From assembly GCF_018141165.1 (NCBI RefSeq), contig NZ_CP058558.1:248001-312000 (forward strand): a DNA stretch of 64,000 nucleotides. The letters run 5' to 3'. This DNA comes from Alkaliphilus sp. B6464. GTDB taxonomy: Bacteria > Bacillota > Clostridia > Peptostreptococcales > Natronincolaceae. The notes under the pieces were generated by a model, which saw nothing but the letters and a program-made list of their open reading frames with translations, had not been told where the DNA came from and searched no databases. Below, piece after piece: positions 7,437 to 17,204 of this stretch. Every line of letters starts with the position of its first letter. Position 1 is the stretch's first letter. The position numbers and the translations under genes are program-made.

Positions 7437-10400
7437 TTAATAAGGAGTTGGATTGTTTATATCAATTTGATCCTTATATTGTTCTATAATCTGATTACTT
7501 TCTTTTCTTAATTGATACGTTTCCATTTGTTGAATTAATTCTTCATCAGTAGGAGTTTCTACATCTAATCCATCTACTGCCACTAAAACTGCCTCTGATT
7601 CCTTATAATCAAAACCTCTCGAGTTTTTGATTACAAACCAGCCAATAGGCATTTTAGGAAAGAACTTCTTAACATTCCTATCATCAAATTTTGGATCTCT
7701 ACCTAACGAGGTAAGGATTGAAGTGACATCATCTTCAAGTGTAAGTTTTCCTGCAAATACAAGACCACTGTTTGCTAGAATTGAGTTAGGCATAAGTGAA
7801 GGTTGTTGTGTAATTGAAAATACAAAAAGTCCCATACCCGCTGCCTGATCTAGCATTTCTTCAAAGATAGACTGACCTTGAATGCCTCCATTACTGTCTC
7901 CAGACTCTCCTGTTAGTACTCTGTTTGCCTCCTCAATAATTAGGCAGGTCTCAAATTGTTCATCTCCATTAAAATAATTTGGTAAATATTTAGCATACAT
8001 ATAAATTGATGCTGTGATAAATCCAAAAATAAAGGCCATATTATTAGATTGAATCTTTCCTGATTCTAACACTACAACATCATCTTGACCTAATATTTCA
8101 TCAATAGACATTCCATCTGGTTGACAATATAATTTATAAAGTACACCGTTTTTCCATGCGTAACGACCAAGACGATCAAGTACTTTATCAACGGCATCAG
8201 ATTTATCTCTACCAAACTCTTTATTTTCTTTTTTCTGATTTAAGAAGTTATATGCATCTGCTATTGTAATTCTCGCACTTCTTTCGGAAATTTCAATTGG
8301 ATCTTCTGTATCAAAAACTCCCTGTTTATCATAAAGGGTTTTTAATGTATCAAGAAGAATTGTTACAGAACGAACTCCAAGACCATAAGCACGACAGAAT
8401 ACGTCTATCAATGTGTCTAAATGGAATTCAGGGTCAACACCCATCGGAACTTTTAATGGGTTAAGTTTGAATGGAAATTTCTTTGGATCACCCATGGAAT
8501 AAATTCTAAATCTTTCTGGCTCAACATATCTTGCAAGTTTTCTCCAATCATACTTAGGATCCATAGCAACAATTCTCATTCTTTTTTTCTTTGGTCCTCT
8601 CCTTACTTTGTTTGCAAGTTCAGCAGTAAATCTTAATGCTGTAACTGATTTCCCTGAACGAGAACCTCCACAAAAAAGACCATGCATCATTGTTGCTTCT
8701 GGTATTCTGTAATCAAATTTAGTTTTATACCCACTTTCAGGAGTCCATCTGTACCCTGAAAGAATCTTTCCTATATAAATTTCTCCATGCATTTCAGATG
8801 GAACAGCCAATTCTGGAATGTTTTGAATATCTGCGTAAATTCCACCATCGCTAAGGCGTATAATATGTGTATATGCAGTTAATTCATCAGAATTAAGGAT
8901 AGTTGTATACTTATATGATTCTAATTCTCCATATCTATCCATCTCTCTCATAGTACATGCACTAAAAGCATTGAAATGATAAAGAAGATGGTCATTTTCT
9001 TCTTCTTCCAGTTCTAAAACTTGAAGCGGACAAATTAATGCATTTTCATCATACCAAGAGAATTTAGCAGCAGTTCTAGCAGCATTTTTTGCCTCTTTAG
9101 ATTCAGTTGCAACATACATATCCACGAAGAAGGCCCCTGTCCCACCATGAATAGACTTTTTAAGCCTTAATTTTTGAAATTCAAGTAATTCTACAATATT
9201 TTCAACTTCTTTATCTATGAATTGATAAGATTTACCTACGCCAAGGGATGCTCCTACCCCCATAGAACTAGAGAAACCTTGAGATAGGCTATTGTTTACA
9301 CTAGAACTTCTGCCTATGCTTCTACCCCAACTTTCACCTTCTCCTCTCGATACACCCCTAGACACGCCATTAGATCGGGATACAGAGTAAGATTCGGATG
9401 CAGATTGAGTTTGACTTCTACCTGTTCCATAACTAACTCCTTTACTCCACCCGTCAGATACACTTCTTCCTTGTGAAAAGGATTCTGAATCAGATGAACT
9501 TACACTTCTACTTAAACCTCTACCTTGGCTTGAACTTTGAGACCAAGATTCACTTGTTCCTTGTCCATGACTTGTGCTACTCCCTCTGCCAAAACTGTTA
9601 CTAAGACTATTTGAATTTGATGTAGACTGCCCCCATGAGTCACTTTGACTTGTCCCATTTGATAAACTTTCTCCTGTTGAAATTCCTGCTGAACTTGTCT
9701 CACTTGAAGATATCCCATGGGATACACCTACTGTACCAGTAACAGATTTAGATGCATTTACTAACTTCAAATTAACTCCTGCACTCCCACCCACACTCAA
9801 AGATGCTGAACCTGAAGTTGTGCTAGATGAACCAAGTGAATGAGATTGGCTAAGATTTTGAGATGTAGAATGACCTTGTGAACTACCTTGGCTATGATTT
9901 TGGGATAACCCTTGAGAAAAACCTTGAGATGATGACTGTGAACTACTTACAGATTCGGATGTACCAAAATTTTCAGATATTCCTTGTGAATGACCTGTTG
10001 ATACACTAAAGTTTTCTGATTCTCCAAAACTTACACCTTCAGTATGACCTATAGTATGCGTCATGCTCTCACCTTCACTATGAGATATACTCATGTTCTG
10101 TCCAAAACTTTCCGAAGTTCCAATAGAAGTTCCTTGCGAAAAACCATGTGATCTACTAATGGACTCTGAAACACTAGTTGATGTACTTGTATTCGTACTT
10201 CGTCCTTCTGATACAGAGTCAGATACACCGTCACTTGTGCCTAATGAAGAACCTAGATTTGCAGCAAAAACAACTGGAATATTGATACCTGCGTTCATAC
10301 TTGTGGTTCCCTGCATAACACTAGCCCAATATGTTTGCTTTTTAGTAGTTTGAGTAAGCCAGTTTTCAAGAACATCATACTCTATTGGAGATGAAAGCGT

Positions 10401-11069
10401 TAAAGCAATAAATTCATGCTCTGCTAGACCTGCTGCAAATTGTTCAGTAGTTTCTTCAGATGTTGGAGTAGTATCTGAACCTCCAAATCCTTTTATTGAT
10501 CTTTCAGATGGACTTTTTCTTGCTTGGGGAATGCCTCTTATTACTTGAATATGTTTCATATTAGCCATCTTTTCTCGCATCCATTCAGACTCTTTAGTAT
10601 TTAACATTCTGAATTCCATAGTTCTATAAGAACCTTGAATTGCTGCTGTTAAACCTTGAAAATCGCAATCTGCGATTTCTTTAGCCTCTTGGATTGTTCT
10701 AGCGACACCCTGAACTCCAAATATTTGCATAAGTCCTATCGGAGTATCAGTACCGCAATCTTCTATTCTTGTAATCATTGAAATAAAATTAATCTTGCCT
10801 TCCCAAAATGATGCTAAAATTTGAGATTGTATGTCCATCATAGCAAGAGATTGCTTTAAAGTATCAGGCAATTTAATAATCCGATATAACTTAATTGCCT
10901 TAAACATGTGTATAGAGGAGCCATCCCTATCCTTCATTTCCATTTCTATTATAATGTAATCCATTTTGTCGGAACCCTCTTTGTATTCTACAAAACTTCT
11001 TAGTATTCTAAGGTCTTCATGTTGTCTTGCATTCGGTTTACCTCTAAGAATTTCAGATAAAGTATACAT
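7437..11069 (-). CDS. Large HerA/VirB4-like ATPase with central Ser/Gly-rich region
   Basis: About 1210 residues from ATG 11069 (AAAGGTGGTG upstream; two GTG codons overlap it). Three parts are visible. The N-terminal domain (about 1-280) is unrecognised. Residues about 280-610 are an extreme low-complexity region of repeated SxGxS/SxSxG units with Gln, Thr and Asn. The C-terminal ATPase (about 620-1210) has Walker A GLFCGGSRSGKSVTA (about 795-805), a DPKYDW motif, a Walker B-like CLIIEEANRV (about 1045) and SITQQP, all typical of HerA/FtsK/VirB4 DNA pumps. No membrane helix was noticed. It is flanked by Tad pilus genes and by small membrane proteins, so I infer a role in moving DNA or protein. 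Confidence 0.75.
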   Translation of the reverse strand: MYTLSEILRGKPNARQHEDLRILRSFVEYKEGSDKMDYIIIEMEMKDRDGSSIHMFKAIKLYRIIKLPDTLKQSLAMMDIQSQILASFWEGKINFISMITRIEDCGTDTPIGLMQIFGVQGVARTIQEAKEIADCDFQGLTAAIQGSYRTMEFRMLNTKESEWMREKMANMKHIQVIRGIPQARKSPSERSIKGFGGSDTTPTSEETTEQFAAGLAEHEFIALTLSSPIEYDVLENWLTQTTKKQTYWASVMQGTTSMNAGINIPVVFAANLGSSLGTSDGVSDSVSEGRSTNTSTSTSVSESISRSHGFSQGTSIGTSESFGQNMSISHSEGESMTHTIGHTEGVSFGESENFSVSTGHSQGISENFGTSESVSSSQSSSQGFSQGLSQNHSQGSSQGHSTSQNLSQSHSLGSSSTTSGSASLSVGGSAGVNLKLVNASKSVTGTVGVSHGISSSETSSAGISTGESLSNGTSQSDSWGQSTSNSNSLSNSFGRGSSTSHGQGTSESWSQSSSQGRGLSRSVSSSDSESFSQGRSVSDGWSKGVSYGTGRSQTQSASESYSVSRSNGVSRGVSRGEGESWGRSIGRSSSVNNSLSQGFSSSMGVGASLGVGKSYQFIDKEVENIVELLEFQKLRLKKSIHGGTGAFFVDMYVATESKEAKNAARTAAKFSWYDENALICPLQVLELEEEENDHLLYHFNAFSACTMREMDRYGELESYKYTTILNSDELTAYTHIIRLSDGGIYADIQNIPELAVPSEMHGEIYIGKILSGYRWTPESGYKTKFDYRIPEATMMHGLFCGGSRSGKSVTALRFTAELANKVRRGPKKKRMRIVAMDPKYDWRKLARYVEPERFRIYSMGDPKKFPFKLNPLKVPMGVDPEFHLDTLIDVFCRAYGLGVRSVTILLDTLKTLYDKQGVFDTEDPIEISERSARITIADAYNFLNQKKENKEFGRDKSDAVDKVLDRLGRYAWKNGVLYKLYCQPDGMSIDEILGQDDVVVLESGKIQSNNMAFIFGFITASIYMYAKYLPNYFNGDEQFETCLIIEEANRVLTGESGDSNGGIQGQSIFEEMLDQAAGMGLFVFSITQQPSLMPNSILANSGLVFAGKLTLEDDVTSILTSLGRDPKFDDRNVKKFFPKMPIGWFVIKNSRGFDYKESEAVLVAVDGLDVETPTDEELIQQMETYQLRKESNQIIEQYKDQIDINNPTPY

Positions 11070-11141
11070 GGCTTTCACCACCTTTCAAAATAAGTTTTTT
11101 AGATTTTAGTCAAGGATTAACAACAATTCAAGTTTTAATTA

Positions 11142-11175
11142 AAAAAATAAACAGAGAGGTAAAACCTCTCTGTTT
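11142..11175 (-). terminator. Intrinsic terminator
   Basis: Stem AAACAGAGAGGT/ACCTCTCTGTTT followed by ATTTTTTTAATT on the minus strand, just after the 186-residue membrane protein gene. Confidence 0.85.
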
Positions 11176-11185
11176 AATAAAGCAA

Positions 11186-11746
11186 TTAAAATCTATTGTT
11201 AAAATTATCTTTTTCTTTTTTAAACTTATCTTTTGAATTCTTAGAGACGGATTTCCTAACATCACGAAGAATTTCCATTTGCTTTTCCTTAGTAATACCT
11301 TTTCTAAACACTGCAAGTTTCTGTAACATCCAAGTAATATATGCTATAGGAAAACCAACTTTTATCATTGCAGATCCCACTGTCAAAAAATTTCTTACAA
11401 CTATTGATGACGTATCCACAGTATTTGCTGGTATATTATAAATTACACTTCTTAAAAACAAATCATACACGAATGTACTTATCAGATATGAAAAAACTTG
11501 ATTTTTGGTATGTCTTACAATTGCTTCACTATCTTCTTTAGAAACAATACAACCAATAGCACCAAACATTAACATCAAAAATACACCCCAATTCATAAGT
11601 GCATACAGTGATGATTGATATGATAGAGAAAACTGCCAAAACCACACCAGTGCTATATAATATCCTATGATAAATATATTACTTCTTAATTGTTTAATAG
11701 AAACATCACTTTTATATCTAATAGTTTCTATATTTTTTGAACTCAT
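11186..11746 (-). CDS. Membrane protein of unknown function
   Basis: 186 residues; ATG 11746 is preferred because AAGGGGTG lies six bases upstream. Hydrophobic segments are seen near residues 20-45, 50-70, 85-105 and 125-150, followed by a Lys-rich tail (KNSKDKFKKEKDNF). I do not recognise a family. It lies between the HerA-like ATPase gene and a 66-residue membrane protein gene, all in one direction. The arrangement of small membrane proteins around a VirB4-like ATPase recalls secretion or conjugation operons, but that is inference only. Confidence 0.7.
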   Translation of the reverse strand: MSSKNIETIRYKSDVSIKQLRSNIFIIGYYIALVWFWQFSLSYQSSLYALMNWGVFLMLMFGAIGCIVSKEDSEAIVRHTKNQVFSYLISTFVYDLFLRSVIYNIPANTVDTSSIVVRNFLTVGSAMIKVGFPIAYITWMLQKLAVFRKGITKEKQMEILRDVRKSVSKNSKDKFKKEKDNFNNRF

Positions 11747-11773
11747 AACCATCACCCCTTCTATTTTTTATTT

Positions 11774-11974
11774 TTAGTACACGTTCCTTCTATCATCAAT
11801 AATATCTCCTGCCTTGTTTTGCATTTCTGTATACATTAGTATACCTATGAAAACCGTTGAGAAGATAAGCAGCCAGTTTTTTGATAGTATAAACATAATT
11901 CCATAATAGGCATTGGCATTAATACTTACAAAATATGACCATAAATTGTTAAGAAAATCTAAAAATGCTGCCAT
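11774..11974 (-). CDS. Small membrane protein of unknown function
   Basis: 66 residues, with GGAAGGAGG before ATG 11974. The N-terminal half is amphipathic (MAAFLDFLNNLWSYF), the centre is a membrane helix (NWLLIFSTVFIGILMYT) and the tail is charged (DIIDDRRNVY). It starts a run of membrane protein genes leading to the HerA-like ATPase. A pilin-like or channel-like subunit is possible; nothing in the sequence decides this. Confidence 0.65.
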   Translation of the reverse strand: MAAFLDFLNNLWSYFVSINANAYYGIMFILSKNWLLIFSTVFIGILMYTEMQNKAGDIIDDRRNVY

Positions 11975-12033
11975 ACGATCTCCTCCTTCCTCAAATAAAC
12001 ATTTTATATAAGATAAAGTATTATTCTAATCAT

Positions 12034-12080
12034 TTTCAAGAAGAATTAGTATTATTTCAAAATCAGTAATAACACTAATT
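12034..12080 (-). terminator. Hairpin after the winged-helix/nuclease-like gene
   Basis: A 14-bp stem with one G-U pair (GAATTAGTGTTATT/AATAATACTAATTC) at about 12036-12075, followed by TTCTTG rather than a clean T-run, so termination may be partial. Confidence 0.5.
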
Positions 12081-12083
12081 CCA

Positions 12084-13529
12084 CTAATATTGCATTGTTT
12101 TAGCAAATTCTCCTTTTGATAACTGTGTCATAGTAGTTAAGTAAAATGTAACTCCTGATATTTTTTCTTTCCCACCAATTGAAAGAATGAACATCGAAAT
12201 TTGTCCTTCAAGTTTTTTCTTCATTTTTTCTTCAACATCAGTAACGAAATACAAGTCTTTTGTAACCTCAAGCATTTTCCTGCATTTCTCATTAAAGTCT
12301 TTCTGCGGAGTATTTCCAAGTTCAACCTCAACATAGATTTTACCCCCATCATTTTTTGTCGCAACAACATCAGGGATATATGTTTTCCCATCTGCAAGTT
12401 TAATTTGAACTTCACTTCTTTCCATGGTTGCATGTGTGCAATCATGGTACTGTAGTAGAAGTTCCATAGTATCTTTTATCGTAAAACCATGAATAATATT
12501 ATCATGATCTCTTATCATTTTGTCTATTTCTGACTCTACTGGTTCCTTCTTAAAATAATCCCTATACATATCCAATCCTTTTTGAGTAAATTTAAACAAC
12601 TGGAATCGTCTATAACCAGTCGATATCGTTTCTGAAGATAGAATATTCATTTTCTTTAAAGTAGAGATTGAATTAAGCACATTGCTTTTATTGTAGTTTT
12701 TTCCCAATGTATCAAGAATAAAATCAGTAATATCTGTAGACTTTGCAAATCCTTCAGTGCCTATTGATTCTAAAATGTCCCACATTACATCATTCATTGC
12801 TGACATATAAGCATTAACATTTTCTATTGTTAATCTAGCAGGGATATCATTAGACTCTAATGGATTATTTGAATTGCCTAAATTTACAAGAGGAGATTGA
12901 CCTTGATTATATTGCAAACTATGTTGTTGCTTTGCTTGAGTTTGTGGAATCTCTTGCTGTGCTGAATTAGCATCATTTACTGACTTAAAAGTGTTTCCTC
13001 TATTATCTCTCTCTACTTTAGCAACGATTGGCTCCACTACTGAATTTAAAGGCTCCATTATTTCAGTATTATCTATTACTTCTGCATTTTGGAGATCTTC
13101 CATTGAAATATCTTTGTTATTTTGAACCATGGCATGTGTCAATTGAGTTTTTAAACTCTCTATCATTATTCCTTGCATTTTTATTTGATCTGAAAGTTGT
13201 TTAAATGTCTCCATTTGCTTTATCTTTTGTTTTTGAAAATCCATCATAGCAAAATCAATCATTTTAAATACATCCATATCTTTTAAAATACTATTCCCAC
13301 CTAATTGATTTAGATTATACTCATTTGACATGATAGACTTACATAAATTTTCAGTCATACCTTTGAGTTTTTTGTACTCCCTTTCAAAATACTCTTTCTT
13401 ATTTTTCATATTTTCATATTTAGATTCAAGATTAGCAAACCTTATATCCTGCTGATTGTTATTTGTATACGATAAGTAATCGTTCCTATTATTTGAATCA
13501 TTATCTTTTCTTTTAAAAATATTAAACAT
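12084..13529 (-). CDS. Winged-helix protein with PD-(D/E)XK-like C-terminal domain (replication-relaxation type)
   Basis: 481 residues, AAAGGGGTG before ATG 13529. Residues about 20-110 are charged and probably coiled coil, with a Gln/Asn-rich linker to about 225. A winged-helix-like region (about 240-310; ITDFILDTLGKNYNKSNVLNSISTLKK) comes next. The C-terminal part has TYIPDVVAT, GGKIYVEVELGNT and KCRKMLEV, which reads like a PD-(D/E)XK nuclease fold as in plasmid replication-relaxation proteins. It lies in the gene run upstream of the HerA-like ATPase. A nuclease partner for a DNA pump is an attractive inference; nuclease activity is unproven. Confidence 0.6.
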   Translation of the reverse strand: MFNIFKRKDNDSNNRNDYLSYTNNNQQDIRFANLESKYENMKNKKEYFEREYKKLKGMTENLCKSIMSNEYNLNQLGGNSILKDMDVFKMIDFAMMDFQKQKIKQMETFKQLSDQIKMQGIMIESLKTQLTHAMVQNNKDISMEDLQNAEVIDNTEIMEPLNSVVEPIVAKVERDNRGNTFKSVNDANSAQQEIPQTQAKQQHSLQYNQGQSPLVNLGNSNNPLESNDIPARLTIENVNAYMSAMNDVMWDILESIGTEGFAKSTDITDFILDTLGKNYNKSNVLNSISTLKKMNILSSETISTGYRRFQLFKFTQKGLDMYRDYFKKEPVESEIDKMIRDHDNIIHGFTIKDTMELLLQYHDCTHATMERSEVQIKLADGKTYIPDVVATKNDGGKIYVEVELGNTPQKDFNEKCRKMLEVTKDLYFVTDVEEKMKKKLEGQISMFILSIGGKEKISGVTFYLTTMTQLSKGEFAKTMQY

Positions 13530-13549
13530 AATTCATCACCCCTTTATAA

Positions 13550-14440
13550 TTAATCTAATAGCAAATCATATTTCCTTATTTGATCAAATCTTACTTTGTA
13601 GTTTGCTAATTTATTTTTAAACATACTATGTCCATTTAAAAGTATATTCTGCATATTTTGCACTTGAGGTGAACTAAGATCCGAATAACCAGTTATGGTT
13701 TCATAGTAATTAATAGCCCCTTGCACCATATCCAAGTCCGTTTTTAGCAAATCCTCTGCCATTTGTATCATCTCAAGTTTTAGTACGTTATCATCTTTAA
13801 CTTTCAATTTTAAATCATTTAATTCTTCTATTTTTTTATTAATTTCTTTCTCAGTTATTTTAAGAGGAGTTATTCTTGTTGTGTATTGTCCTGTAGATGC
13901 TAACTCTTGCAATTCATTAACACCCTTAAAATCATCTAGGCTATCTATAAATTCTACTGTATTGTATGTCTGCTTATAAATAGATCTCTCTCCTCTTATT
14001 TGAGTATTAATTATTTGAGGTTTATACCCACTCTGAAAAGTTGTATTTAACATGCCAAATATAAGGAAGAATACATATATGGCTATACCTGTTAAAATTT
14101 TAATATCTACAGACTGCTTTTGTTTGTGGATATAAGGATTTTCCTCTAAATAATCATTATTTAAGTGAGGCTCTTGACCATATGAATCTTGATAACTATT
14201 ATCTAAGTTAGACATTTTTCTGGTTTTACTATTGTCGCCTCTAAATTTATTTATGATTGAATTATTATCAAAATCATTATTTTGGTTAGGGTCCCCCATA
14301 CCACTAGGATTTTGACTATCGTAATTGCCATAGTTACCGCTATATGTATTATTGTCGTTATCTATGAAAAATCCATTTTCATCATAAAATTGGTCATAGT
14401 TGGCACTCTTAGTATTTTTAAATTTTTTAAATAAACTCAT
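13550..14440 (-). CDS. Single-pass membrane protein of unknown function
   Basis: 296 residues with AGGGGTGATATTAC before ATG 14440. The first 110 residues are polar and rich in Asn, Asp, Tyr and Gly. A membrane helix (ILTGIAIYVFFLIFGML) follows near residue 115-132, then an external helical domain with heptad-like repeats (KINKKIEELNDLKLKV). The topology is type II-like, with a disordered cytosolic head. It is 20 bases from the winged-helix/nuclease-like gene, so they are probably co-transcribed. No family is recognised. Confidence 0.7.
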   Translation of the reverse strand: MSLFKKFKNTKSANYDQFYDENGFFIDNDNNTYSGNYGNYDSQNPSGMGDPNQNNDFDNNSIINKFRGDNSKTRKMSNLDNSYQDSYGQEPHLNNDYLEENPYIHKQKQSVDIKILTGIAIYVFFLIFGMLNTTFQSGYKPQIINTQIRGERSIYKQTYNTVEFIDSLDDFKGVNELQELASTGQYTTRITPLKITEKEINKKIEELNDLKLKVKDDNVLKLEMIQMAEDLLKTDLDMVQGAINYYETITGYSDLSSPQVQNMQNILLNGHSMFKNKLANYKVRFDQIRKYDLLLD

Positions 14441-14484
14441 GTAATATCACCCCTAACATCAATTTGAGACATTATATATAAAAA

Positions 14485-14524
14485 ATATATATAAATAAAA
14501 TAAACAACCATTTTTTTGGTTGTT
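14485..14524 (-). terminator. Intrinsic terminator after the SSB-like gene
   Basis: Stem AACAACCA/TGGTTGTT followed by TATTTTATTT on the minus strand. Confidence 0.75.
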
Positions 14525-14571
14525 CATTTTACTAATTAATTCTAATGTATTCAATTATTTTTAAAATTTAT

Positions 14572-15261
14572 TTATTTATCATCAAAAATACAATTATTCA
14601 AGTATTCAACCGTATTGGCTACCACTTCAGTTAAGTGTTCTGTAACTTCAATTTTAGATGTACATAATGAACACTCACATTCTTTTTTATTTTTTCTGGT
14701 ATTAAGGATACCATCAATTAAAATTTGAGAACCAACTTGTAATCTTCGGGCATCTTCCTCTGCTTGTCTTGCAAAAGAGTTAATCCAAGGATAATCAGTT
14801 GTTTTAGGTTCCCTTCTGTTTACAGCAACTTGATACTTAGTATTTCCTAAAGGTGATTTAGTTCCTTCAATATATCTAAAGTCTTTTTCTCTACACACAA
14901 CTCCAAGCAATAAGACCTCGTTCATAAATGGATCCTTCTCATTAGGTTTTACAAATTTGATATCTTCAGCCTCAACAGTTGTAAATATATATCTATCTAT
15001 AATTTTTTCACTGCAATTCGGATTAGGACATTCGTAGTATTCTTCTCGTCTTTCAGTTCTGATTTCACCTAAGATTGCAACTAAAGCCTTCTCCTTAATC
15101 AATTCCTTAAATTTCTCTCTATTTTCATTTAATACTATAATTGGATATACAAATCTTGTTGGATTTTTTCTGATCTTTAAGGTGAACATAACCTTCTCAT
15201 TATCTGTATCGAGTATTTCATGAACAAATCCCATAACTATTACCTTATTCTTTTTAGCCAT
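14572..15261 (-). CDS. SSB-like protein with two OB-fold domains
   Basis: 229 residues from ATG 15261 (GGGAGTGG upstream). Residues 1-100 and about 105-225 each have the strand pattern of an SSB/PriB OB fold (for example VIVMGFVHEI, then VLLLGVVCREKDF and YPWINSFARQAEEDARRLQVGSQILIDG). Each domain carries a Cys cluster, CPNPNC near residue 78 and CECSLC near 197, which may bind zinc. Ordinary bacterial SSBs have one OB domain and an acidic tail, absent here. It probably binds single-stranded DNA during replication or transfer. Confidence 0.7.
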   Translation of the reverse strand: MAKKNKVIVMGFVHEILDTDNEKVMFTLKIRKNPTRFVYPIIVLNENREKFKELIKEKALVAILGEIRTERREEYYECPNPNCSEKIIDRYIFTTVEAEDIKFVKPNEKDPFMNEVLLLGVVCREKDFRYIEGTKSPLGNTKYQVAVNRREPKTTDYPWINSFARQAEEDARRLQVGSQILIDGILNTRKNKKECECSLCTSKIEVTEHLTEVVANTVEYLNNCIFDDK

Positions 15262-15376
15262 ATAGTCCACTCCCTTTCTATAATTTATTTAAATGTCTTA
15301 TGACTTAATTTTTAATTTCATATTTGAATTATGGCGTTATTTTGCCAAACAAATTTGTTAAATTCAAATTATCGCA

Positions 15377-16120
15377 TTAAATAATTTCAATTTTTCTTAA
15401 TTCACTAAACAACTTAGCATTTTCGTTTCTATCTCCAGTCGTGTAAATCTCGTATTCTTCAGGTGTGATCATATTTCTTTTAAATAATTCTTTTTTAAAG
15501 GCTTCTTCTCCTAAATCTAATTTACTAATATAGTACTGTTTTTTCTTTTTGCAGAAATTAATTTTTTGAATATCATTAATAGATTTTTTTAATAAATTAT
15601 GAAGTTTTCCTCTAAATTTAATTTCTCCCAACTCTTGTTGATCAAATTGAATTATGCTATTATCTAATCCAATCACTTCCACTATGTCTATTTTAGATAG
15701 TTGCTGTAGGTACTTTCGTATCTCAATTTTAAAACTCTCATCACCTGTTATATTTCTATCTACTGTAAATGTATAACTCTTTTTATTAAATCGAGCCAAG
15801 TCGTAGTTTCCATTGGTTTTAACTTCTATCATTAAATCGTTAATTTCTTTTTTAAATACATTTTTAAATTTTAGATCGTGTCCAAAGACTTCAAGTTCAT
15901 AAATGCCATCATACTCATTACCTGACAAAATTAATTGATAAATAACACCTTTTCTATTACTATTAAAATGCTTAAAAAAAATATATTCTTGATTTATTTG
16001 TTGCACACACCAATTGTTTAAAAGAATCTCAATTTCTGTTTTAAGAAAAACATCTTTGACATCTGCTATTTCCTTTAAATGGTCAATTTTATTAGGCACA
16101 ATATTCATGTTAAATTTCAT
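15377..16120 (-). CDS. Protein of unknown function
   Basis: 247 residues from ATG 16120 with GAAGGAGGAATC upstream. It is soluble, with alternating beta and helical stretches and many aromatic and charged residues. No signal peptide, membrane helix or known motif is seen. The C-terminus (RNMITPEEYEIYTTGDRNENAKLFSELRK) looks like a helical tail of the kind seen in plasmid-borne unknown proteins. It lies between the SSB-like gene and a gene for an exported protein. Confidence 0.65.
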   Translation of the reverse strand: MKFNMNIVPNKIDHLKEIADVKDVFLKTEIEILLNNWCVQQINQEYIFFKHFNSNRKGVIYQLILSGNEYDGIYELEVFGHDLKFKNVFKKEINDLMIEVKTNGNYDLARFNKKSYTFTVDRNITGDESFKIEIRKYLQQLSKIDIVEVIGLDNSIIQFDQQELGEIKFRGKLHNLLKKSINDIQKINFCKKKKQYYISKLDLGEEAFKKELFKRNMITPEEYEIYTTGDRNENAKLFSELRKIEII

Positions 16121-16279
16121 AATAGATTCCTCCTTCAAATTCTTCTGTCTATAGTTCTAATATTTGGCTATGTAATACTATAGCCAGTAAATTCCTTTTT
16201 GTAATTTTAGATTATTGTGGTTTTTTAAAAACCCAACGAATTATAACCACATATAGTACAGAAGTCAATAGGAAGTTTT

Positions 16280-16318
16280 AAAATATAAAAAAACATACTC
16301 TAAACATAGAGTATGTTT
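16280..16318 (-). terminator. Intrinsic terminator
   Basis: Stem AAACATACTC/GAGTATGTTT followed by a T-run on the minus strand; ends the 16326-17108 gene. Confidence 0.88.
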
Positions 16319-16325
16319 TGGTTAA

Positions 16326-17108
16326 TTATTTTGAATTTAGATTAGACAGTTGTGTATTTAACTGTTCAACCATGGATACTTCATTATTAAATAATGTTAT
16401 TACTGGATGCTCTTTATCTCCTTTATAATAAAAAGTATAACCACATTTGTATACTTGACTTTCATACGGTAAAATAATTACATCTAAGATCTGATTTTCA
16501 TCATTCAAAACCAATTCTTTAATTTTATTTTGAACCTCTATCATAGATTCATTAAATTCCTTTTCAATAACAATTGAATTATTGATTTCTCCATTTGACA
16601 ATATGCTAATCAATTCAATCGTTCTACTGTCAATACTCCAAACAAGTCCTGATTTAAACATTTGACTAAAAAAATAACTTGTCTTACCTTCTTCAAGTAG
16701 GGATGTAAATAAAAGTACATCTCTATTCATAGAAACAGCCTTTTCTTCAATATATCCATACTTATCACAATAACTCTCATAATCTTCCTTAGATACAGGT
16801 TTATATGTAAATATTTTTTCTGGTAGATCAGAATAAACCTCTCTTAATATGAAATTATCTACATATCTAACCTCTTGTGTTTTGATAAACTCCTCAGTAG
16901 TAGGATCAAAAAAATCAATATAATATAAGTTATTATCTGGTGAAATCTTATTTTCACTGCCTAAGTATGGATACCTATAAGATTTCTGAATTGTTGGCCT
17001 AATTTCAGTTTTTAATATTACCTCACCTCTATTTACAGAACCAAAAACACTTACAGAAAATACAATCATCAAGACTAAACAAATTGTTAAAATCAATATT
17101 TTTTTCAT
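16326..17108 (-). CDS. Exported protein of unknown function
   Basis: 260 residues with AGGAGGTTTTTTT before ATG 17108. The N-terminus (KKILILTICLVLMIVFSVSVFG) is a clear signal peptide or anchor, with no lipobox Cys. The rest is soluble with many Tyr, Glu and Lys. I do not recognise a domain. It has its own terminator, and is followed upstream by two other exported proteins, so this block may form part of a surface structure along with the pilus. Confidence 0.7.
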   Translation of the reverse strand: MKKILILTICLVLMIVFSVSVFGSVNRGEVILKTEIRPTIQKSYRYPYLGSENKISPDNNLYYIDFFDPTTEEFIKTQEVRYVDNFILREVYSDLPEKIFTYKPVSKEDYESYCDKYGYIEEKAVSMNRDVLLFTSLLEEGKTSYFFSQMFKSGLVWSIDSRTIELISILSNGEINNSIVIEKEFNESMIEVQNKIKELVLNDENQILDVIILPYESQVYKCGYTFYYKGDKEHPVITLFNNEVSMVEQLNTQLSNLNSK

Positions 17109-17204
17109 AAAAAAACCTCCTAAAATTGAATAAATTCCTTAATAAATTTTTATATAATAATAGTATCAGTAATCTTACCTCATTATCAAGCAAATTCATG
17201 GAAA

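Noticed and set aside
9512-9727. 71-codon frame inside the Ser/Gly-rich part
   Set aside because: Out-of-frame reading of the repeat with biased codons; no start signal.
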